From assembly GCA_040772545.1 (NCBI GenBank), contig JAXGXY010000001.1:310001-374000 (forward strand): a stretch of DNA of 64,000 nt. Reading direction: 5' to 3'. The notes beneath the pieces were generated by a model. That model did not search any database, was not told the origin of the DNA, and worked only from the letters and a program-made list of their open reading frames with translations. This document shows, piece by piece, positions 59,884 to 64,000 of this stretch. This stretch comes from UBA1431 sp002329665 (GTDB lineage Bacteria > Bacillota > Clostridia > Christensenellales > UBA1431). The translations under genes were made by a program, and so were the position numbers. Numbering within the stretch: position 1 is the stretch's first letter; each line of letters starts with the position of its first letter.

Positions 59884-59997
59884 ATGAAAGTGAAACCAAG
59901 CGTAAAACCGATCTGCGAAAAATGCAAGATCATCAGAAGGAAAGGCCGGGTCCTGGTAATATGCAAGAATCCCCGGCACAAACAGAGACAGGGCTGA
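59884..59997 (+). CDS. rpmJ: 50S ribosomal protein L36, zinc type
   Basis: A 37-residue protein, MKVKPSVKPICEKCKIIRRK then GRVLVICKNPRHKQRQG, with the Cys-Cys-Cys-His zinc set. AGGAAGGACG lies upstream. The 105 bases after it are AT-rich and contain an 8-bp stem with a 21-base loop (60007-60014 with 60036-60043). Confidence 0.95.
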   Translation: MKVKPSVKPICEKCKIIRRKGRVLVICKNPRHKQRQG

Positions 59998-60102
59998 AAT
60001 CCGTTTATACGAAAGCGGCTGATAGAGCAATCTATTTTCGTATGAATTGATGCATAGATCATACAAAGAAAGAGGACAGTATAACCGGAGGTGTACATTT
60101 AA

Positions 60103-60471
60103 ATGGCGCGTATTGCTGGAGTAGACCTACCCAGAGAAAAGCGTGTGGAAATCGGTTTGACCTATATCTTTGGCATCGGGCGCACCACGGCGGCGCGTAT
60201 TCTAAAAAACACCGGCGTGAACCCCGATACCAGGGTCAAGGACCTCTCTGACAGCGAAGTAGTCAAGCTCAGGGAGTATATCGACAGGGAAGTCAAGGTG
60301 GAAGGCGATCTGAGGCGCGAAGTCGGCCTGAACATCAAGCGCCTCATGGAGATCGGTTGCTACCGCGGTATACGTCACCGCCGCGGGCTGCCGGTGCGCG
60401 GGCAAAGCACGAAGCAGAACGCACGCACCCGCAAGGGTCCCAAAAAGACCGTGAGCGGCAGGAGAAAGTAA
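60103..60471 (+). CDS. rpsM: 30S ribosomal protein S13
   Basis: A 122-residue S13 (ARIAGVDLPREKRVEIGLTY, RGLPVRGQSTKQNARTRKGP). It bridges to the 50S and contacts tRNA with its basic tail. CCGGAGGTGTACATTTAA precedes ATG. Confidence 0.97.
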   Translation: MARIAGVDLPREKRVEIGLTYIFGIGRTTAARILKNTGVNPDTRVKDLSDSEVVKLREYIDREVKVEGDLRREVGLNIKRLMEIGCYRGIRHRRGLPVRGQSTKQNARTRKGPKKTVSGRRK

Positions 60472-60481
60472 GGAGGGGCAC

Positions 60482-60883
60482 ATGGCACAACCCAAACGTC
60501 TTAGAAAAACGACCCGGAAGCGCAGGGACCGCAAGCACATCGAGCGCGGCGCCGCGCATATCCGTTCGACATTCAACAACACCATCGTGACCATCACGGA
60601 CACCGCGGGCAACGCGCTGTCCTGGGCGAGCGCCGGCGGCCTCGGTTTCAGGGGTTCGAGGAAGAGCACGCCTTTCGCGGCGCAAATCACCGCCGAAACG
60701 GCCGCGAAATCGGCCATGGAGCATGGCCTCAAAACGGTGGAAGTATACGTAAAAGGCCCGGGATCCGGGCGCGAGGCGGCGATCCGTTCGCTGCAGGCCG
60801 CAGGCCTGGAAGTCAGCCTGATAAAGGACGTGACGCCGATCCCGCACAACGGCTGCCGCCCGCCCAAACGCAGAAGGGTCTAA
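60482..60883 (+). CDS. rpsK: 30S ribosomal protein S11
   Basis: A 133-residue S11 (ERGAAHIRSTFNNTIVTITD, SWASAGGLGFRGSRKSTPFA, DVTPIPHNGCRPPKRRRV). Platform protein at the E site. AAGGAGGGGCAC precedes ATG, ten bases after rpsM. Confidence 0.97.
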   Translation: MAQPKRLRKTTRKRRDRKHIERGAAHIRSTFNNTIVTITDTAGNALSWASAGGLGFRGSRKSTPFAAQITAETAAKSAMEHGLKTVEVYVKGPGSGREAAIRSLQAAGLEVSLIKDVTPIPHNGCRPPKRRRV

Positions 60884-60903
60884 TGAGGAGAGTGAGGATA
60901 TAA

Positions 60904-61527
60904 ATGGCAAGATATACTGGATCGGTCTGCCGTCTGTGCAGGAGGGAACAGGCGAAACTGTTCCTGAAGGGAGAGCGGTGCTACAGCGCGAAATGCGCGA
61001 TGAACCGCCACTCCGCGCCTCCCGGACAGCACGGACAGGGCCGCCGCAAACCGTCGGAGTACGGTATACAATTGAGGGAGAAACAGAAGACGCGCCGCGC
61101 CTACGGTGTATTAGAATCCCAGTTCAGGAAATACTTTGCATTAGCCGAGCGCCAGAAAGGCGTCACGGGCGAGAACCTGCTCCGGCTTCTGGAACGCAGG
61201 CTCGACAACGTCGTGTACCGGCTGGGTCTGGGCGTTTCGCGCGCGCAGGCGCGGCAGATGGTCCTGCACGGACATATCCGAGTGAACGGCAAAAAAGTTG
61301 ATATTCCTTCGTACCTTACCAACGTGGGGGATGTGATTTCGGTGCGTGAACGCAGTCAGTCGAACGAGCGCCTGAAGGAATTGAGGGAGACGGCGGACAA
61401 GCCGATGCCCAAGTGGCTGGAGTTCGATGCGAACAACCTCACGGGAAAGGTCGTCGCCCTGCCCCAGCGCGACGATATCGACCTGACGATCGAGGAACAC
61501 CTGATTGTCGAGTTGTACTCGAGGTGA
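60904..61527 (+). CDS. rpsD: 30S ribosomal protein S4, zinc-binding type
   Basis: A 207-residue S4 with an N-terminal zinc set (VCRLCRREQAK, RCYSAKCAMNR) and an S4 domain (RLDNVVYRLGLGVSRAQARQ). Primary 16S assembly protein. Inclusion of rpsD in the alpha operon before rpoA is typical of Clostridia (in B. subtilis it is elsewhere). AATGAGGAGAGTGAGGA precedes ATG. Confidence 0.97.
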   Translation: MARYTGSVCRLCRREQAKLFLKGERCYSAKCAMNRHSAPPGQHGQGRRKPSEYGIQLREKQKTRRAYGVLESQFRKYFALAERQKGVTGENLLRLLERRLDNVVYRLGLGVSRAQARQMVLHGHIRVNGKKVDIPSYLTNVGDVISVRERSQSNERLKELRETADKPMPKWLEFDANNLTGKVVALPQRDDIDLTIEEHLIVELYSR

Positions 61528-61575
61528 CGCGCGGTTGGCCGCGCCACGCATCCTGACCACAGAAGGAGGGTTCAA

Positions 61576-62523
61576 ATGATCGAGATCGAAAAGCCCAGGA
61601 TCGAGTTTGTGAAAGCCAGTGACGACAATCGCTACGGCAAATTCATCATCGAACCGCTCGAACGCGGATTCGGAACGACGCTGGGGAACTCTCTGCGCCG
61701 TATCCTGCTCTCGTCCCTGCCGGGCGTCGCAGTGACCAGCGTGCGCATCAACGGAGTGCTGCACGAGTTTTCGACCATTCCGGGTGTGAAGGAGGACGTG
61801 ACACAGATCATACTCAACCTCAAGGAACTCTCGGCGAAACTGTACACGGACCAGCCGAAGGAGGTCGCGATCCGCGCAACGGGGCCGTGCGAGGTCACGG
61901 CCGGCGACATCATCGCGGATTCCGAGGTCGAGATCATCAATCCGGAGCTGCACATCGCCACGCTCAACGAAGACGCGGAACTCGACATGGTGATAACGCT
62001 GGAACGGGGCCGCGGCTACGTGTCCGCCGACCGCAACAAGCGCGTCGGGCAGCCGATCGGCATCATCCCCGTGGATTCGATCTTCACGCCGATACGCAAG
62101 GTGAACTTCACGGTCGAAAACACCCGTGTCGGTCAGATCACCGACTACGACAAGCTTACGCTCGAACTGTGGGCCAACGGCAGCATCCGCCCCGAAGAGG
62201 CGGCCGCGCTGGCGGCGAAGATCCTCAACGAACACCTGATGCTCTTCATCAACCTCACCGACCATGTCGGCGACGTCGAGATCATGGTGGAGAAGGAAGA
62301 GGACAAGAAAGAAAAGATACTGGAAATGACGATAGAGGAACTGGACCTGTCCGTGCGCTCGTACAACTGCCTCAAGCGCGCGGGCATCAACACGGTGGAA
62401 GAACTGGTCCAAAACACGGAAGAAGACATGATGAAGGTTCGGAACCTGGGGACGAAATCGCTCGAAGAGGTTCAGAACAAATTGGCGATGTTCTCGCTGA
62501 GCCTTCGCCAGAACGAGGATTGA
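61576..62523 (+). CDS. rpoA: RNA polymerase alpha subunit
   Basis: A 315-residue alpha subunit: N-terminal dimerisation domain (RYGKFIIEPLERGFGTTLGN, SLRRILLSSLPG) and C-terminal domain binding UP elements (LDLSVRSYNCLKRAGINTVE, RNLGTKSLEEVQNKL). AGAAGGAGGGTTCAA precedes ATG. Confidence 0.97.
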   Translation: MIEIEKPRIEFVKASDDNRYGKFIIEPLERGFGTTLGNSLRRILLSSLPGVAVTSVRINGVLHEFSTIPGVKEDVTQIILNLKELSAKLYTDQPKEVAIRATGPCEVTAGDIIADSEVEIINPELHIATLNEDAELDMVITLERGRGYVSADRNKRVGQPIGIIPVDSIFTPIRKVNFTVENTRVGQITDYDKLTLELWANGSIRPEEAAALAAKILNEHLMLFINLTDHVGDVEIMVEKEEDKKEKILEMTIEELDLSVRSYNCLKRAGINTVEELVQNTEEDMMKVRNLGTKSLEEVQNKLAMFSLSLRQNED

Positions 62524-62549
62524 CAACGTAAACGAGGGGGAATAGCACT

Positions 62550-63059
62550 ATGCCTGGATACCGCAAACTGGGCAGGGCGTCCGACCAGAGAAAGGCGATC
62601 CTGCGAAACCAGGTTACCGCGCTGCTGTGGAACGGCAAGATCGTTACCACTGACGCGAGGGCGAAGGAGATACGTTCCATAGCCGAAAAGCTCATCACCA
62701 TGGCCGTGAACGAGCATAAGAATACGACGACGCGCTCCAAGGCCGTCAAGGACGCGAAGGGCGCTTCCAGCATCCAGCTGACCAACGACCTGCCTTCCAG
62801 GCTGGCCGCGCGCCGCAGTATCATGGCCTACCTCTACGACGTGCCCGAGCCCAAGAAGAAGGGGGAGAGCAAGGGCGACTATTTCGACCGCACGAAGGAC
62901 GTGAAGCACCCCGTCGTCGAGAAGCTTTTCCGGGAGATCGCGCCCAAGTACGACAAGCGCAGGACGGATAAGGGGACGGGCGGCGGATACACCCGCATAG
63001 TGCGCATCGGTCCGCGCCGGGGCGACGCGGCGGAGATGGTCGTGCTCGAACTGGTCTGA
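62550..63059 (+). CDS. rplQ: 50S ribosomal protein L17, long form
   Basis: A 169-residue L17 (YRKLGRASDQRKAILRNQVT at the start; GGGYTRIVRIGPRRGDAAEM at the end). It is about 45 residues longer than the roughly 120-residue B. subtilis protein, with a charged insert (VPEPKKKGESKGDYFDRTKD) between the two conserved halves, as in some Clostridia. It lies at the tunnel exit. ACGAGGGGGAATAGCACT precedes ATG. Confidence 0.95.
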   Translation: MPGYRKLGRASDQRKAILRNQVTALLWNGKIVTTDARAKEIRSIAEKLITMAVNEHKNTTTRSKAVKDAKGASSIQLTNDLPSRLAARRSIMAYLYDVPEPKKKGESKGDYFDRTKDVKHPVVEKLFREIAPKYDKRRTDKGTGGGYTRIVRIGPRRGDAAEMVVLELV

Positions 63060-63096
63060 CCCTGCTTATGTAAGGAAGCATAGTTCCCAAGCTACA

Positions 63097-63136
63097 TCAG
63101 GCTGCTGTAGTCAAAACTGGCTCTCGCGCAGCCTGA
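63097..63136 (+). other. Hairpin between rplQ and ecfA1
   Basis: TCAGGCTGC (63097-63105) pairs perfectly with GCAGCCTGA (63128-63136) around a 22-base loop. No T-run follows, so it is not a standard terminator; a GGAGG at 63148-63152 lies 25 bases before the ecfA1 start. Confidence 0.4.
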
Positions 63137-63176
63137 AACTATATACGGAGGTAAGTGCGGGCAACGGGGCGCGCAC

Positions 63177-64000
63177 GTGACAGCCATGCATGAACCGGCC
63201 CTGAGCTGCGAAAACGTATCCCACGTATACCAGAAAAACGACGAACTGGGCAACAGGGCGCTTACAAACGTGGATCTCGCCATCAAGAAGGGGGAGTTCG
63301 TGGCGGTCCTCGGCCACAACGGGTCGGGGAAGTCGACGCTCGCCAAGCATTTCAACGCCCTTTTGCAGCCGACCGGGGGCGTCGTCCTCGTCAAGGGCAT
63401 CGACACGCGGGACGGAAAGCGGGTCTGGGAAGTGCACCAGGCCGCGGGAATGGTTTTCCAGAACCCCGACAACCAGATCGTGGCGACCGTGGTCGAGGAA
63501 GACGTCGCCTTCGGTCCCGAGAACCTGGGGCTGGAGCCGCAGAGGATCAGGCGCCGCGTGGACGACGCCCTGGAGCGCGTGGGGCTCAAAGGTTTCGCCC
63601 GGAAGGAGCCGCATATGCTTTCCGGCGGCCAGAAGCAGCGCGTCGCCATCGCGGGCATCCTCGCGATGCGCCCCGAGATCGTCATACTCGACGAGGCCAC
63701 GGCCATGCTCGACCCCGTCGGACGCCGCGAGGTCCTCGATATCGTCAAAGGACTAAACGCCGACTTCGGCATCACCATCGTCTATATCACGCACTTCATG
63801 GAAGAGGCGCTGCACGCCTCGCGCGTGCTGGTGATGAACCGGGGCAGGATCGTGATGGACGGCCCGCCGCGCGAGATATTCACCGACGGCGCGCGCCTGA
63901 GGGCGTACGGGCTGGACGTGCCGCAGATGGTCGAACTGCGGATGCGGCTGGACGAGGCGGGCATCCGCCTGCCTCCTTCCATACTGACGGTAGAGGAGAT
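63177..64000 (+). CDS. ecfA1: Energy-coupling factor transporter ATPase EcfA1 (3' end outside window)
   Basis: The frame is open to the last base, 274 codons. Walker A GHNGSGKSTLAK, Q-loop MVFQNPDNQIVATVVEEDVA (the NPDNQ string is typical of ECF ATPases), signature LSGGQKQRVAIAG, Walker B VILDEATAMLDP and H-loop ITHFMEEA are all present. With EcfA2 and EcfT it powers vitamin or metal uptake; ecfA1-ecfA2-ecfT-truA commonly follows rplQ in Bacillota. Start: GTG 63177 with GGGGCG upstream, or ATG 63186; the ribosome binding site is weak. Confidence 0.93.
   Translation, partial: MTAMHEPALSCENVSHVYQKNDELGNRALTNVDLAIKKGEFVAVLGHNGSGKSTLAKHFNALLQPTGGVVLVKGIDTRDGKRVWEVHQAAGMVFQNPDNQIVATVVEEDVAFGPENLGLEPQRIRRRVDDALERVGLKGFARKEPHMLSGGQKQRVAIAGILAMRPEIVILDEATAMLDPVGRREVLDIVKGLNADFGITIVYITHFMEEALHASRVLVMNRGRIVMDGPPREIFTDGARLRAYGLDVPQMVELRMRLDEAGIRLPPSILTVEE

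Overview
The window is a chromosomal stretch of a GC-rich, endospore-forming member of the Bacillota, most likely class Clostridia. The evidence is the sporulation set (spoIIE, spoVG, spoVT, spoVB), the Bacillus/Clostridium-type gene orders tilS-hpt-ftsH, glmU-prs-pth-mfd and spoVT-spoVB-mazG-hup-rqcP, Zn-type S14, and strong AGGAGG ribosome binding sites. I do not assign a genus. There is no rRNA, CRISPR array, IS element or prophage; most of the window is core housekeeping DNA.

Layout. 1-1154: 3' end of a Ppx/GppA phosphatase gene, then initiator and elongator tRNA-Met. 1155-3340: repeat-rich and AT-rich accessory DNA with terminator hairpins, a DJ-1/PfpI gene and two broken or recoded small minus-strand reading frames. 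3341-6177: acyl-CoA thioesterase and spoIIE, the latter with a probable Spo0A-type promoter. 6571-12870: tilS-hpt-ftsH, a hotdog thioesterase, a PHP phosphoesterase and a divergent PRPP-synthetase paralogue. 12880-13097: six consecutive hairpins between converging genes. 13150-21761: murC (minus), spoVG, glmU, canonical prs, pth, mfd. 21820-31907: PpiC lipoprotein, spoVT, spoVB, mazG/yabN, hup, rqcP, fused ispDF, a membrane-anchored protein of unknown function, radA. 32023-34312: a small DUF1573-like protein (minus), carD and a PIN/TRAM membrane protein.

34714-63059 is one long transcription/translation block: rpoB-rpoC; L7Ae-like, rpsL, rpsG, fusA, tuf; then the S10-spc-alpha series from rpsJ to rplQ, including secY, adk, map, a KOW protein, infA, rpmJ and rpoA. 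The window ends inside ecfA1, the first gene of the usual energy-coupling-factor transporter module.

The genes mostly supply transcription (RpoA/B/C, CarD, Mfd), translation (20 or more ribosomal proteins, EF-G, EF-Tu, IF-1, Pth, TilS, RqcP), PRPP and purine salvage (two Prs-like proteins, Hpt), cell-wall precursors (GlmU, MurC) and sporulation. I saw no complete new defence or metabolic system. The best candidates for new biology are non-coding: a dispersed terminator-bearing repeat family placed at transcript 3' ends, a hairpin pair with covarying arms (about 12.9 kb and 42.3 kb), the six-hairpin cluster, and small frame-interrupted ORFs near 2.8-3.3 kb. Protein-level oddities are the divergent Prs paralogue, acidic and DxDxDG tails on RpoB and RpoC, and a tuf gene with codon use unlike its neighbours.
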